Shown here piece by piece: positions 43,874-53,090 of a stretch of DNA of 64,000 nucleotides; the stretch's first letter is position 1, and each line of letters starts with the position of its first letter. Location: positions 3,162,001 to 3,226,000 of the forward strand of contig NZ_OX638201.1 in the NCBI RefSeq assembly GCF_951805225.1, read 5' to 3'. The notes beneath the pieces were generated by a model, which ran no database searches, was not told the DNA's origin, and saw only the letters and a program-made list of their open reading frames with translations. The DNA is from an uncultured Flavobacterium sp. (GTDB lineage Bacteria > Bacteroidota > Bacteroidia > Flavobacteriales > Flavobacteriaceae). The position numbers were made by a program, and so were the translations under genes.

Positions 43874-44464
43874 TCATTTTTTCAAGATTCCTTTTTCTAC
43901 GCTTTCGTTTATTAATCCTTCTGCGTAATTCCATATTTCTCGGGAACCTTCTTTTATGACGCTCTTTTTTTCGTAAACCTTACTATAAGGCACGCCAAAT
44001 TCTTTCCAGGTTCCTCCGTTATTTGAAGTATTTTGCAATAAAGGTTCTAATCTGTCCATTGATCTTGCGAACTTTGCTTCGTTGGTTTCTCCGGTTTCAA
44101 ATTCTTCCCAAATTGCAATCATTTCGTCGGCTTGATTTTTAGGTAATAAACCAAAAATACGATTTGCTGCCAATCTTTCTTGGTCGGTATTATCGTGATT
44201 TATTTGGGTATCATATAAGAAAATATCTCCGGCATCGATTTCAACAATATCATGTATCAAAACCATTTTTACCACTTTCAAAACATCTATTGGCTCATTT
44301 GAATGTTCTGCCAAAACAATTGCCATCAAAGCTAAATGCCAACTGTGTTCAGCGTCATTTTCGTTTCGGTCGCTATTAAAAAGCTTCGTTCTTCGCTGAA
44401 TGTATTTTACTTTATCAATCTCTTTTATAAAAGCAATTTGATTCAATAAATCTTCTGTTTTCAT
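43874..44464 (-). CDS. HD-domain phosphohydrolase (5'-nucleotidase-like)
   Basis: I chose the ATG at 44464 (MKTEDLLNQIAFIKEIDKV). An open frame extends to 44515, but its first 17 residues lack family sequence and lie in repeat DNA. The motifs of the HDDC2/YfbR type are AEHSWHLALMAIVLAEHS (first His), KMVLIHDIVEIDAGD (HD pair) and the later FARSMDRLEPLL (Asp). It probably hydrolyses deoxynucleoside monophosphates with a divalent metal in the cytoplasm. Confidence 0.85.
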   Translation of the reverse strand: MKTEDLLNQIAFIKEIDKVKYIQRRTKLFNSDRNENDAEHSWHLALMAIVLAEHSNEPIDVLKVVKMVLIHDIVEIDAGDIFLYDTQINHDNTDQERLAANRIFGLLPKNQADEMIAIWEEFETGETNEAKFARSMDRLEPLLQNTSNNGGTWKEFGVPYSKVYEKKSVIKEGSREIWNYAEGLINESVEKGILKK

Positions 44465-44510
44465 ATCAATAATTTTCTTTAGATGTAAAATTACGTAGAT
44501 TTTTTTTTCT

Positions 44511-44649
44511 ACCATGTAAGTTATTTAAGTTCATTTTAGCCTGACGCATATTATTTCTTGTCTTAAATTTCGACTATCATAAAACCTTAATTTTTTAGCA
44601 TAACGCAAATTATTTGGCATCTTAAATTCACTTATTTAACTTATATGGT
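44511..44649. repeat. Fold-back repeat accatgtaagttatttaagttca
   Basis: The outer arms are ACCATGTAAGTTATTTAAGT and CTTATTTAACTTATATGGT. Internal GCATATTATTTCTTGTCTTAAATT words recur as GCAAATTATTTGGCATCTTAAATT. Confidence 0.6.
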
Positions 44650-44683
44650 AAAATTTCATTTTTTACACAAAAAGCAAATTTCT

Positions 44684-44727
44684 GTAACAATAGTCACTTA
44701 ATTTACCAAAAAACCGAGTTACCTTTG
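44684..44727 (+). promoter_or_regulatory. Crp-type operator and -7 box before the MBL/rhodanese gene
   Basis: The dyad GTAACAATAGTCAC (44684-44697) is, read on the other strand, GTGACTATTGTTAC, close to GTGATAAATGTTAC at 34901. The -7 box TAccTTTG is at 44720-44727. The centre-to-box distance is 29.5 bases, the same as before the TauE gene. Confidence 0.65.
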
Positions 44728-44753
44728 TGCATCATTATTTTAGATTTTATATC

Positions 44754-46166
44754 ATGAAAATAGAACAAATTTACACCGGATGTCTAGCGCAAGGTGCTTA
44801 TTATATTACTTCAAATGGTGAAGCGGCCATTATTGATCCGCTTAGAGAAATTCAGCCTTACTTAGATCGTTTAGAGCGCGATAATGTAAAATTGAAATAT
44901 ATTTTTGAAACGCATTTTCACGCAGATTTCGTTTCCGGTCATATCGATTTGAGCAAGGAAACTCAGGCTCCAATAGTTTACGGACCAAATGCGGCTTGTG
45001 AATTTGATTGCATTTCTGCCAAAGACGGACAGGAATTCAAAATTGGAAATATTACTATCAAAGCGTTGCATACTCCGGGTCACACAATGGAAAGTACAAC
45101 GTATTTACTAATTGACGAAAACGGAAAAGATCATGCGATTTTCTCTGGAGATACTTTGTTTATTGGTGATGTTGGTCGTCCTGATTTGGCTCAAAAAGCT
45201 GCGGGAATGACTCAGGATCAATTAGCGGGAATTTTATTTCATTCGCTAAGAGACAAAATCATGACTCTTGCAGATGATGTAATCGTTTATCCTGCGCACG
45301 GAGCAGGAAGTGCTTGTGGGAAAAACATGAGTAAAGAAACGGTTTCGACTATCGGGAATCAAAAAGCTACTAATTACGCTTTACGCGAAAATATGACTGA
45401 AGCCGAATTCATCACCGAAGTAACAGACGGATTATTACCTCCGCCAGCTTATTTTAGTATGAATGTGGCAATGAACAAAGGTGGTTATGAAAGTTTCGAA
45501 TCGGTTTTGCATAACGGAATGAAAGCTATTAAAGCGGAAGATTTTGAGGCTGTAGCCGAAGAAACCGGAGCTTTGATTCTGGACACTCGAAAAAATGTTG
45601 ATTTCTACAAAGGATTTATTCCGCAATCTATCAATATTGGTATTAACGGAGATTTTGCGCCGTGGGTTGGAACTTTGATTGCCGATGTAAAACAACCTAT
45701 TATATTAGTTACAGAAACCGGTCTTGAAGAAGAAACTGTAACACGTTTAAGCCGTGTAGGTTTTGATGCAATTGTTGGACATCTTGAAGGTGGTTTTGAA
45801 GCCTGGCAGAAAGCCGGTTTTGAAATTGATACGGTAAACCGAATTTCGGCTGAACAATTTGCGAGTCAATTAAATCTTAAAGAAGATAAAGTAATCGACA
45901 TTCGAAAAGAAACCGAATATAGCGCTGAACATATTGATGAAGCTTACAATAAACCGTTGGCTTTTATTAATGATTGGGTAAAAGATATTGATCCAAATGA
46001 GCATTTCTATTTGCATTGTGCTGCAGGATACAGAAGTATGATTGCTTCTTCGATTTTGCAAGCTCGCGGTTTTAGAAATTTCACTGAAATTGAAGGCGGT
46101 TTTGGAGCGATTTCAAAAACCAATATTCCAAAATCAGATTTCGTTTGTCAGAGTAAAGTATTATAA
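44754..46166 (+). CDS. MBL-fold persulfide dioxygenase-like protein with two rhodanese domains
   Basis: I chose the ATG at 44754 (MKIEQIYTGCLAQGAYYI). A GTG at 44727 lies in the promoter box. The N-terminal metallo-beta-lactamase fold has THFHADFVSGH (metal ligands), HTPGHT and FSGDTLF, like ETHE1-type persulfide dioxygenases. The first rhodanese domain (about 280-370) has no Cys in its active loop (VTETGLEEE) and is probably structural. The second (about 375-460) has the active loop LHCAAGYRS. The pathway is oxidation of persulfide sulfur. The two YeeE/YedE genes follow. Confidence 0.9.
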   Translation: MKIEQIYTGCLAQGAYYITSNGEAAIIDPLREIQPYLDRLERDNVKLKYIFETHFHADFVSGHIDLSKETQAPIVYGPNAACEFDCISAKDGQEFKIGNITIKALHTPGHTMESTTYLLIDENGKDHAIFSGDTLFIGDVGRPDLAQKAAGMTQDQLAGILFHSLRDKIMTLADDVIVYPAHGAGSACGKNMSKETVSTIGNQKATNYALRENMTEAEFITEVTDGLLPPPAYFSMNVAMNKGGYESFESVLHNGMKAIKAEDFEAVAEETGALILDTRKNVDFYKGFIPQSINIGINGDFAPWVGTLIADVKQPIILVTETGLEEETVTRLSRVGFDAIVGHLEGGFEAWQKAGFEIDTVNRISAEQFASQLNLKEDKVIDIRKETEYSAEHIDEAYNKPLAFINDWVKDIDPNEHFYLHCAAGYRSMIASSILQARGFRNFTEIEGGFGAISKTNIPKSDFVCQSKVL

Positions 46167-46170
46167 ATAA

Positions 46171-46270
46171 AGGTGCTGAGGTTCTAAGTTTCTGAGGTTC
46201 TAAGATTTTTAGTCTTTGAACTTAAAAGAAACCTTAGTAACTTAGAACCTTAGCAACTTAGAACCTTAAA
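46171..46270. repeat. Fold-back word repeat (gaggttctaag ... cttagaacctt)
   Basis: GGTTCTAAG words on the left are mirrored by CTTAGAACCTT words on the right. They fill the 108-base gap between the MBL/rhodanese and YeeE genes. Confidence 0.6.
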
Positions 46271-46274
46271 AAAT

Positions 46275-46838
46275 ATGTTAGAAATAATAAAAGAACCTTG
46301 GCCTTGGTATGTTTCAGGTCCGTTAATTGGGTTGACTGTTCCTATTTTATTGATTATCGGAAACAAATCTTTCGGGATTAGTTCGTCATTACGACATATT
46401 TGTGCGGCTTGTATTCCGGCAAATATTTCATTCTTTAAATACGATTGGAAAAAAGAAAGTTGGAATTTATTCTTCGTTTTCGGAATTTTTCTTGGCGGAA
46501 TTATCGCTGCAAATTTTCTGGCAAATCCAAATCCGGTTGAAATTACCACTAAACTTTCTGAGCAATTAGCCTCTTACGGAATCACGGATCATTCGGGATT
46601 ATTACCAAAAGAACTTTTTTCGTGGGAAAGCTTATTTACGCTTCGTGGTTTTATTATGATTGTTGTTGGCGGATTTCTGGTTGGTTTTGGAACGCGTTAT
46701 GCAGGCGGATGTACAAGTGGTCATGCTATTATGGGAATTTCGAATTTGCAATGGCCTTCATTAGTTGCTACAATCTGTTTTATGATTGGTGGTTTTATTA
46801 TGGCTAATTTGATTCTGCCTTACATACTTTCACTTTAA
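46275..46838 (+). CDS. YeeE/YedE-family sulfur-compound transporter, part 1 (187 aa)
   Basis: About five membrane helices. The diagnostic motif FGTRYAGGCTSGHAIMGI contains the conserved Cys in GGCTSG, which in YeeE relays thiosulfate or sulfane sulfur. ICAACIPANISFFK in the first half carries two more Cys residues. It is smaller than full YeeE. The companion gene 28 bases downstream supplies the second half. The two together with the upstream dioxygenase form a sulfur-uptake/oxidation unit. Confidence 0.85.
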   Translation: MLEIIKEPWPWYVSGPLIGLTVPILLIIGNKSFGISSSLRHICAACIPANISFFKYDWKKESWNLFFVFGIFLGGIIAANFLANPNPVEITTKLSEQLASYGITDHSGLLPKELFSWESLFTLRGFIMIVVGGFLVGFGTRYAGGCTSGHAIMGISNLQWPSLVATICFMIGGFIMANLILPYILSL

Positions 46839-46866
46839 GATATTCTTTCACTTTAAAATTTCAAAA

Positions 46867-47346
46867 ATGAATAATTTAGAAAATAAAAATACAGATACTG
46901 AAGGAATAAACGGAAGCCAAATTAAAGATTCGGGATTCTCAAATCTTAAGTATTTAATCGTTGGAATCTTCTTTGGAATTGTATTCGTAAAAGCCGAAAT
47001 CATAAGTTGGTTTCGTATTCAGGAAATGTTTCAACTACAATCTTTCTTTATGTATGGCGTAATTGGAAGCGCTGTCGTGGTTGGAATTATATCCGTTTGG
47101 CTGATTAAAAAATTCGATATTAAAACTATTCACGGTGAAAAAATTGAAATTCAGCCTAAAACTTTCAATAAAGGACAAATTTATGGTGGTTTATTATTCG
47201 GTTTTGGCTGGGCGATAACCGGAGCTTGTCCCGGACCACTTTTCGCACAAATTGGAACTGGAGTTACTGTAATTGTTGTAACTCTTGTAAGTGCAATTAC
47301 AGGAACCTGGGTTTATGGTTTCCTTAAAGATAAATTGCCTCATTAG
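46867..47346 (+). CDS. YeeE/YedE-family sulfur-compound transporter, part 2 (DUF6691-like, 159 aa)
   Basis: A charged N-terminal tail of about 25 residues is followed by four membrane helices. The key motif GGLLFGFGWAITGACPGP has the conserved Cys of this half. It is cotranscribed with the gene 28 bases upstream and is likely a heteromeric or two-part carrier. A terminator follows at 47371. Confidence 0.85.
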   Translation: MNNLENKNTDTEGINGSQIKDSGFSNLKYLIVGIFFGIVFVKAEIISWFRIQEMFQLQSFFMYGVIGSAVVVGIISVWLIKKFDIKTIHGEKIEIQPKTFNKGQIYGGLLFGFGWAITGACPGPLFAQIGTGVTVIVVTLVSAITGTWVYGFLKDKLPH

Positions 47347-47370
47347 AATTCTCAATCTAATATAAATATC

Positions 47371-47403
47371 AAACCCGACAGATTTTAAAAAACTGTCGGG
47401 TTT
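47371..47403 (+). terminator. Intrinsic terminator after the sulfur genes
   Basis: AAACCCGACAG and CTGTCGGGTTT around an A/T-rich loop. The same GTCGGGTTT-type stem is reused at 47976 and 48837. Confidence 0.82.
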
Positions 47404-47427
47404 ACTTTAGAATTTAATACCTAAAAA

Positions 47428-47949
47428 ATGAGCAACACAACAGAACAATTAGTATTAAGAAAAGCTGATATTTCAGAAGTTTCTGTTATTTGGACGATCA
47501 TACAAGATGCTATCGAACAAAGACGTCAAGAAGGAAGTTCGCAATGGCAAGACGGTTATCCTAATGAACTTTCGATCACAAACGATATAAAAAATGGTTA
47601 CGGATATGTACTTACAGAAAACGAAACTATTTTATGCTATTCTGCCATTATATTTGATAAAGAACCTGCTTACGAAGATATAGAAGGTAAATGGTTAACG
47701 AATGGAGATTATGGTGTTGTGCATCGCGTAGCTGTTTCAAAATTGGCAAAAGGAAAAGGCATAGCAACAAAACTTTTTAAAAACATAGAAGGTTTATGTC
47801 TCGAAAAAAATATCCACAGCATAAAAGTAGACACTAATTTTGACAATATTCCGATGTTAAAAATCTTAGACAAATTAGACTATACTTATTGTGGTGAAGT
47901 ATATTTTAGAGGAGCGGCCCGAAAAGCTTTCGAAAAAAAGTTAATCTAA
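47428..47949 (+). CDS. GNAT-family N-acetyltransferase (173 aa)
   Basis: Motif A is VAVSKLAKGKGIATKLFKNI and motif B MLKILDKLDYTYCGEVYF. The N-terminal LVLRKADISEVSVIWTIIQD... is the usual beta1-alpha1 part. The substrate is unknown. It lies between two terminators and is a single gene. Confidence 0.85.
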   Translation: MSNTTEQLVLRKADISEVSVIWTIIQDAIEQRRQEGSSQWQDGYPNELSITNDIKNGYGYVLTENETILCYSAIIFDKEPAYEDIEGKWLTNGDYGVVHRVAVSKLAKGKGIATKLFKNIEGLCLEKNIHSIKVDTNFDNIPMLKILDKLDYTYCGEVYFRGAARKAFEKKLI

Positions 47950-47975
47950 AAAATACAATCTCAGGATTTAGAATC

Positions 47976-48008
47976 AAACCCGATAAATTTCAAAAACTTA
48001 TCGGGTTT
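47976..48008 (+). terminator. Intrinsic terminator after the GNAT gene
   Basis: AAACCCGATAA and TTATCGGGTTT with a short loop. It also lies 25 bases before the next ATG. Confidence 0.78.
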
Positions 48009-48032
48009 ACTATTTAAAGTGTATCAAAAAAA

Positions 48033-48806
48033 ATGAATAAACTATATTTTCCAATTTTATTATTCTTACTCTTAACAAGTTGTTCCAATAATAAGAAATC
48101 AAACTTTCAAACATCAAATAACAATTACGATGTTAAACTTGACAGTTTAGAGCTATTTGACAAAGCAAGAAATCGAAAAATTCCGGTTGCTATCTATCAT
48201 CCGGTTATGGCTGAAAAAGTAAATAAACAGCAAGTAATAATATTTAGTCATGGATATGGTGAAAATAAAGGCGGAGACAATAGGATTTATTCGTATTTAA
48301 CAGAAAACTTGGCTTCAAAAGGATATTTTGTTATCAGTATTCAACATGAATTACCTACTGATGATCTTCTGCCAATGGAGGGTGATTTAAAAATTACACG
48401 AAAACCAAATTGGGAAAGAGGCTGTGAAAATATTTTATATGTCTTAAATGAATTTAAAACAACAAATACTGAATTAGACTTTAAACATTTGACACTTATC
48501 GGGCACTCAAATGGCGGAGATATGACTGCATTATTTGCAACTAAATATCCTGAATTGGTTTATAAAATCATTACAATGGATAACCGAAGAATGCCTCTTC
48601 CAAGAGTAAATCATCCTAAAGTTTATACGTTGCGTTCCGGTAATTATGAAGCAGACAAAGATGTATTGCCAAATGAGCAAGAACAGAAAAAATATGGAAT
48701 GACAGTTCAATTCACCTCTATTAATCATCGTGATATGGACAATGATGCAACTACTGAAGAACGAAAAATACTAAATACATATATTGAAGAATATTTAAGG
48801 AAGTAA
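48033..48806 (+). CDS. Alpha/beta hydrolase lipoprotein (257 aa)
   Basis: The lipoprotein signal MNKLYFPILLFLLLTSC has Cys17. The fold is that of an alpha/beta hydrolase: IFSHGYGENKGG (oxyanion region), a nucleophile Ser in LIGHSNGGDMTALFA (GxSxG), an Asp in MDNRRM, and a His in INHRDMDND near the end. It is an envelope-located esterase or lipase-type enzyme of unknown substrate. Confidence 0.83.
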   Translation: MNKLYFPILLFLLLTSCSNNKKSNFQTSNNNYDVKLDSLELFDKARNRKIPVAIYHPVMAEKVNKQQVIIFSHGYGENKGGDNRIYSYLTENLASKGYFVISIQHELPTDDLLPMEGDLKITRKPNWERGCENILYVLNEFKTTNTELDFKHLTLIGHSNGGDMTALFATKYPELVYKIITMDNRRMPLPRVNHPKVYTLRSGNYEADKDVLPNEQEQKKYGMTVQFTSINHRDMDNDATTEERKILNTYIEEYLRK

Positions 48807-48836
48807 TAATTAGACTTCTTTTAACTGATCTAATTG

Positions 48837-48869
48837 AAAACCCGACAAGCCTTAAAACTTGTCGGGTTT
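48837..48869 (+). terminator. Intrinsic terminator after the hydrolase gene
   Basis: AAAACCCGACAAG and CTTGTCGGGTTT around CCTTAAAA-type loop sequence, followed by a T-rich tract. Confidence 0.82.
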
Positions 48870-49012
48870 ATTTTTGCGCGAAACTTAGGCTTATAGCTTC
48901 TTTAAAGACAAAATTTCTTATTAATAGTATTTCTTCATTTTACTTTCATTAAGTTTCCTTAAGTTTACGATACAAGATTTAATCTTACAAAAAGTAAACT
49001 AATCAAAGCCAT

Positions 49013-50590
49013 ATGAAACGCTCAGAGCAATTGTCGAAACTAAAAAATACGGAACATTGGGATGTAATTATAATTGGTGGCGGAGCAAGCGGTCTGGGAA
49101 CTGCTCTTGATGCTGCAAGTCGGGGTTATAAAACGATCTTGCTTGAAGCTGTAGATTTTGCAAAAGGAACTTCGAGCCGAAGTACCAAATTAGTTCATGG
49201 CGGAGTTCGGTATTTAGAGCAAGGAAATATTCATTTGGTCATCGAAGCCTTAAAAGAAAGAGGATTACTTGCCAAAAACGCAGGTCATTTAGTCAAAAAT
49301 CAATCTTTTGTGATTCCTAATTACAGCTTATTTGACGGTTTACTTTACACCGTTGGGTTAACGGTTTATGATTTATTGGCAGGACGATTAAGTTTGGGGC
49401 GATCAAAATACATTTCGAAGAAAAAAACAATTGAAATGCTTCCGACTGTCGAAGAAAAAGGCCTGAAAAATGGCGTTATTTATCAAGATGGTCAATTTGA
49501 TGATTCTCGTCTGGCGATAAACATTGCTCAAACGGCTATCGAAAAAGGAGCTTGTCTTTTAAATTATACTAAAGTTGTCCATTTACTAAAGGATGATAAA
49601 AACCAAATCATTGGCGTTGAAGCCATAGATCACGAAACTGGCGATAAGTACGAGATAAAAGGTTCGGCTATTATTAATGCAACGGGAGTTTTTACAAATG
49701 CTATCATGAAACTTAATGATACTGTGTACAAGAAATATATTGTACCAAGTCAGGGAATTCATCTTGTATTTGATAAAACTTTTTTGCCAAGCGAACATGC
49801 TTTGATGATTCCTAAAACAAGTGACGGAAGGGTTTTATTTGCGGTTCCGTGGCACAATAGAATTGTAGTTGGAACAACTGATACCTTAATAAGAAAACAT
49901 AGTCTGGAACCAATTGCGCTTGAAAGCGAAATTCAATTTGTTCTGGAAACTGCGCAACGTTTTCTGGCAAAAAAACCAACACGAGCCGATGTTTTATCTG
50001 TTTATGCGGGTTTACGTCCTTTGGCTGCGCCCGAAGAGGAAGGAAAAAGTACAAAAGAAGTTTCCCGAAGCCATAAAATTATAGTTTCAGAAACCGGATT
50101 AATAACGATTACTGGAGGAAAATGGACGACTTACAGAAAAATTTCTGAAGATATTATCGATAAGGCAATCAAAACAGGCAAATTGCCTAAGAAAGCTTGT
50201 ATTACAGAACATCTTTCCATTCATGGAAATCAACCTACTACGACTTTAGACAGAGAAAATCACTTATATATTTATGGTTCGGATATTCCTGCAATTTTAG
50301 AATTACAAGAAAACGAACCTGAATTAAAAGAAAAATTGCATCCAAATCATGAATTTACAATGGCGGAAGTTGTTTGGGCAATTCGATATGAAATGGCAAG
50401 AACTGTCGATGATATTCTTGCGAGACGTGTTCGGTTATTATTTTTAGATGCCAGAGCTGCAATTGCTTCTTCTGAAAAAGTAGCACGACTTCTGGCAAAA
50501 GAAAACGGACATGACGAAATCTGGATACAAAGAGAAATTACCCATTTCCACGGAATTGCAAGAGGTTTTCTTCTAAAAGAATTTCAATAG
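49013..50590 (+). CDS. glpD: Glycerol-3-phosphate dehydrogenase, FAD-dependent
   Basis: The 525-residue protein has an N-terminal dinucleotide-binding motif VIIIGGGASGLGTALDAAS followed by GTSSRSTKLVHGGVRYLEQG, the GlpD signature. The C-terminal DAO_C domain includes EVVWAIRYEMARTVDDILARR. It oxidises sn-glycerol 3-phosphate to dihydroxyacetone phosphate and passes electrons to quinone at the membrane. First gene of glpD-glpK-glpF, with 29-base and 28-base gaps. Confidence 0.94.
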   Translation: MKRSEQLSKLKNTEHWDVIIIGGGASGLGTALDAASRGYKTILLEAVDFAKGTSSRSTKLVHGGVRYLEQGNIHLVIEALKERGLLAKNAGHLVKNQSFVIPNYSLFDGLLYTVGLTVYDLLAGRLSLGRSKYISKKKTIEMLPTVEEKGLKNGVIYQDGQFDDSRLAINIAQTAIEKGACLLNYTKVVHLLKDDKNQIIGVEAIDHETGDKYEIKGSAIINATGVFTNAIMKLNDTVYKKYIVPSQGIHLVFDKTFLPSEHALMIPKTSDGRVLFAVPWHNRIVVGTTDTLIRKHSLEPIALESEIQFVLETAQRFLAKKPTRADVLSVYAGLRPLAAPEEEGKSTKEVSRSHKIIVSETGLITITGGKWTTYRKISEDIIDKAIKTGKLPKKACITEHLSIHGNQPTTTLDRENHLYIYGSDIPAILELQENEPELKEKLHPNHEFTMAEVVWAIRYEMARTVDDILARRVRLLFLDARAAIASSEKVARLLAKENGHDEIWIQREITHFHGIARGFLLKEFQ

Positions 50591-50619
50591 ATTTTTATTA
50601 ACTTAAGAATATACAGATC

Positions 50620-52116
50620 ATGCAAGATAAATTAATTCTGGCTTTGGATCAAGGAACAACTTCTTCCAGAGCCATTGTATTCAATCATAAAGGAGGAATT
50701 GTTAGTATTTCTCAAAAGGCATTTAAACAAATTTTTCCAAAACCGGGATGGGTCGAACATGATCCAAACGAAATCTGGTCTTCGCAAGTTAGTGTTGCTG
50801 CTGAGGTTATCGCAAAAGTTGGAATTACGGGTCGCGAAATTGCTGCAATTGGAATCACCAATCAAAGGGAAACTACTATTGTTTGGGATCGCGAAACTAG
50901 CGAACCTATATATAATGCTATTGTCTGGCAAGATCGCAGAACGGCAAAATATTGTGATGAACTGAAAGCACAAGGTCATACGGAAATGATTCAGAAGAAA
51001 ACGGGACTAATTCTGGATGCTTATTTCTCGGGAACCAAAGTAAAATGGATTTTGGATAATGTTGCCGGTGCACGCGAAAAAGCGGAACAGGGAAAACTTT
51101 GCTTTGGAACTGTAGATACATGGTTAATTTGGAAACTAACCCGAAGTAAATTGTTTATGACGGATGTTTCTAATGCCAGCAGAACTTTGCTTTTTAATAT
51201 TAATACTTTGGATTGGGATGATGAATTATTAGCATTATTTGATATTCCGCGTGCGATGTTGCCAGAAGTAAAAGAAAGCAGCGCTATTTATGGCGAAACG
51301 AGCACTACCCTATTTTCGACAAAAATTCCAATTAGTGGAGTTGCTGGAGATCAACAAGCGGCACTTTTTGGTCAGTTGTGTACGAATTCAGGAATGGTTA
51401 AAAATACGTATGGAACTGGTTGCTTTATGTTGATGAATACTGGCGAAAAACCTATTTTTTCAACCAATAACTTATTGACGACAATTGCCTGGAAAATCAA
51501 CGGAAAAACTACTTATGCTTTAGAAGGAAGTGTTTTTGTTGGTGGCGCAGCTGTGCAATGGTTAAGAGACGGTGCCAAAATAATCAACTCATCTGACGAA
51601 ATCGAAACTCTCGCTGCGAGCGTTCCAGATAACGGAGGAGTTTATTTTGTTCCTGCTTTAACCGGATTAGGTGCACCATATTGGGATCAATATGCAAGAG
51701 GCGCAATAGTTGGAATCACAAGGGGAACAACAAATGCACATATTGCGAGAGCAACTTTAGAAGGAATTGCTTATCAGGTAAATGACTTGCTGAAAGCAAT
51801 GGAAGCAGATTTTGGAAATAAAGGCATCGAATTAAGAGTAGACGGTGGCGCTGCGGGAAATAATTTATTAATGCAATTTCAATCGGATATATTTGGGTCT
51901 GATGTTACGAGACCTACAACATTAGAAACTACAGCTTTGGGCGCTGCATATTTGGCTGGACTTGCTGTGGGTTATTGGTCAAACTTAGACGAACTGAAAG
52001 AACAATGGTCTATTGACAAAGTATTTTCTCCTAAAATGGATAAGGAAAAAGTAAATAAACTTGTGAAAAATTGGGACAGAGCTGTTGGCCGCGCCTCTAA
52101 TTGGATTGAAGAATAG
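50620..52116 (+). CDS. glpK: Glycerol kinase
   Basis: It is 498 residues long, the family norm. The N-terminal phosphate-1 motif is ILALDQGTTSSRAIVFN. AIGITNQRETTIVWDRETSEP, GVAGDQQAALFGQ and DGGAAGNNLLMQFQSDI are typical FGGY kinase blocks. It phosphorylates glycerol in the cytoplasm, feeding GlpD. Cotranscribed with glpD and glpF. Confidence 0.95.
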   Translation: MQDKLILALDQGTTSSRAIVFNHKGGIVSISQKAFKQIFPKPGWVEHDPNEIWSSQVSVAAEVIAKVGITGREIAAIGITNQRETTIVWDRETSEPIYNAIVWQDRRTAKYCDELKAQGHTEMIQKKTGLILDAYFSGTKVKWILDNVAGAREKAEQGKLCFGTVDTWLIWKLTRSKLFMTDVSNASRTLLFNINTLDWDDELLALFDIPRAMLPEVKESSAIYGETSTTLFSTKIPISGVAGDQQAALFGQLCTNSGMVKNTYGTGCFMLMNTGEKPIFSTNNLLTTIAWKINGKTTYALEGSVFVGGAAVQWLRDGAKIINSSDEIETLAASVPDNGGVYFVPALTGLGAPYWDQYARGAIVGITRGTTNAHIARATLEGIAYQVNDLLKAMEADFGNKGIELRVDGGAAGNNLLMQFQSDIFGSDVTRPTTLETTALGAAYLAGLAVGYWSNLDELKEQWSIDKVFSPKMDKEKVNKLVKNWDRAVGRASNWIEE

Positions 52117-52144
52117 ATTTTAGCAATTAACAAAACATCAAGAA

Positions 52145-52876
52145 ATGACTCCATTTATAGCCGAAATTCTGGGTACAATGATAATGATTCTATTAGGTAA
52201 TGGCGTTGTTGCAAACGTCGTACTTAAAGACACTAAAGGAAACAATTCAGGTTGGATTGTTATCACAACCGCTTGGGCATTTGCCGTTTTTGTTGGCGTC
52301 ACTATTGCGGGACCAATTAGCGGTGCGCATTTAAATCCTATCGTTACGCTTGGTTTGGCTTTGATTGGGAAATTTAATTGGAATTTAGTTCCGTCTTATA
52401 TTTTTGCTCAAATGATTGGAGCAATGTTGGGTGCTTTTTTAGTATGGTTGTCTCATAAAGATCATTTTGCAGCAACTGAAGATGAAGGCGCAAAACTTGC
52501 TTGTTTCTCTACATCGCCGGCAATCAAAAACAATATATCAAATTTAATTAGCGAAGTAATTGCAACTTTCGTTTTAATTTTTTCGATCTTTTATATCGCC
52601 GGACCAACTTTACAAATCGCAACAGATAGTACTGCAACAATTGGTTTAGGAACTATTGGAGCGCTTCCGGTGGCAATTGTTGTGTGGGTAATTGGTCTTT
52701 CTTTGGGCGGAACTACGGGTTATGCCATAAATCCGGCAAGAGATTTAGGTCCGAGAATCATGCACGCTATTTTACCTATAAAAGGAAGCAGCAACTGGAC
52801 ATATGCCTGGATTCCAATTCTTGGTCCAATTCTTGGTTCTGGTTTGGCGGCTGCACTTTATCTGGCGCTTAATTAA
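52145..52876 (+). CDS. glpF: Glycerol facilitator (MIP/aquaglyceroporin)
   Basis: The 243-residue six-helix channel has the two half-helix motifs in variant/standard form: ISGAHLNPIVTLGLAL (NPI in place of NPA) and YAINPARDLGPRI (NPARD, whose Asp/Arg are typical of glycerol-conducting members). It admits glycerol for GlpK. Last gene of the operon. The 595-base interval that follows contains only repeats and the MarR promoter. Confidence 0.92.
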   Translation: MTPFIAEILGTMIMILLGNGVVANVVLKDTKGNNSGWIVITTAWAFAVFVGVTIAGPISGAHLNPIVTLGLALIGKFNWNLVPSYIFAQMIGAMLGAFLVWLSHKDHFAATEDEGAKLACFSTSPAIKNNISNLISEVIATFVLIFSIFYIAGPTLQIATDSTATIGLGTIGALPVAIVVWVIGLSLGGTTGYAINPARDLGPRIMHAILPIKGSSNWTYAWIPILGPILGSGLAAALYLALN

Positions 52877-52942
52877 GGTTTTACATATCGTGGGCTCACG
52901 TGCAATGTCATTAAGTTAAATTTTTAGAAATAAAATTAATCT

Positions 52943-53010
52943 CGCAAAGTCGCAAAGTCGCGAAGTTTTTTTGAATTGGCTCCAGCTGAAGCAGGAGGCT
53001 ATTCAATAAA
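52943..53010. repeat. Word repeats after glpF
   Basis: CGCAAAGTCGCAAAGTCGCG (52951-52970) and a GGCTCC...GGAGGC palindrome (about 52979-53001). These are common intergenic types, and no gene is present. Confidence 0.45.
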
Positions 53011-53090
53011 TTTAGTACTTAAAAAATAACGTTTCTATCCAACAAAATCTAAATCAAATTATCTTAAAAAACTTAATTTAATGAGATTTG

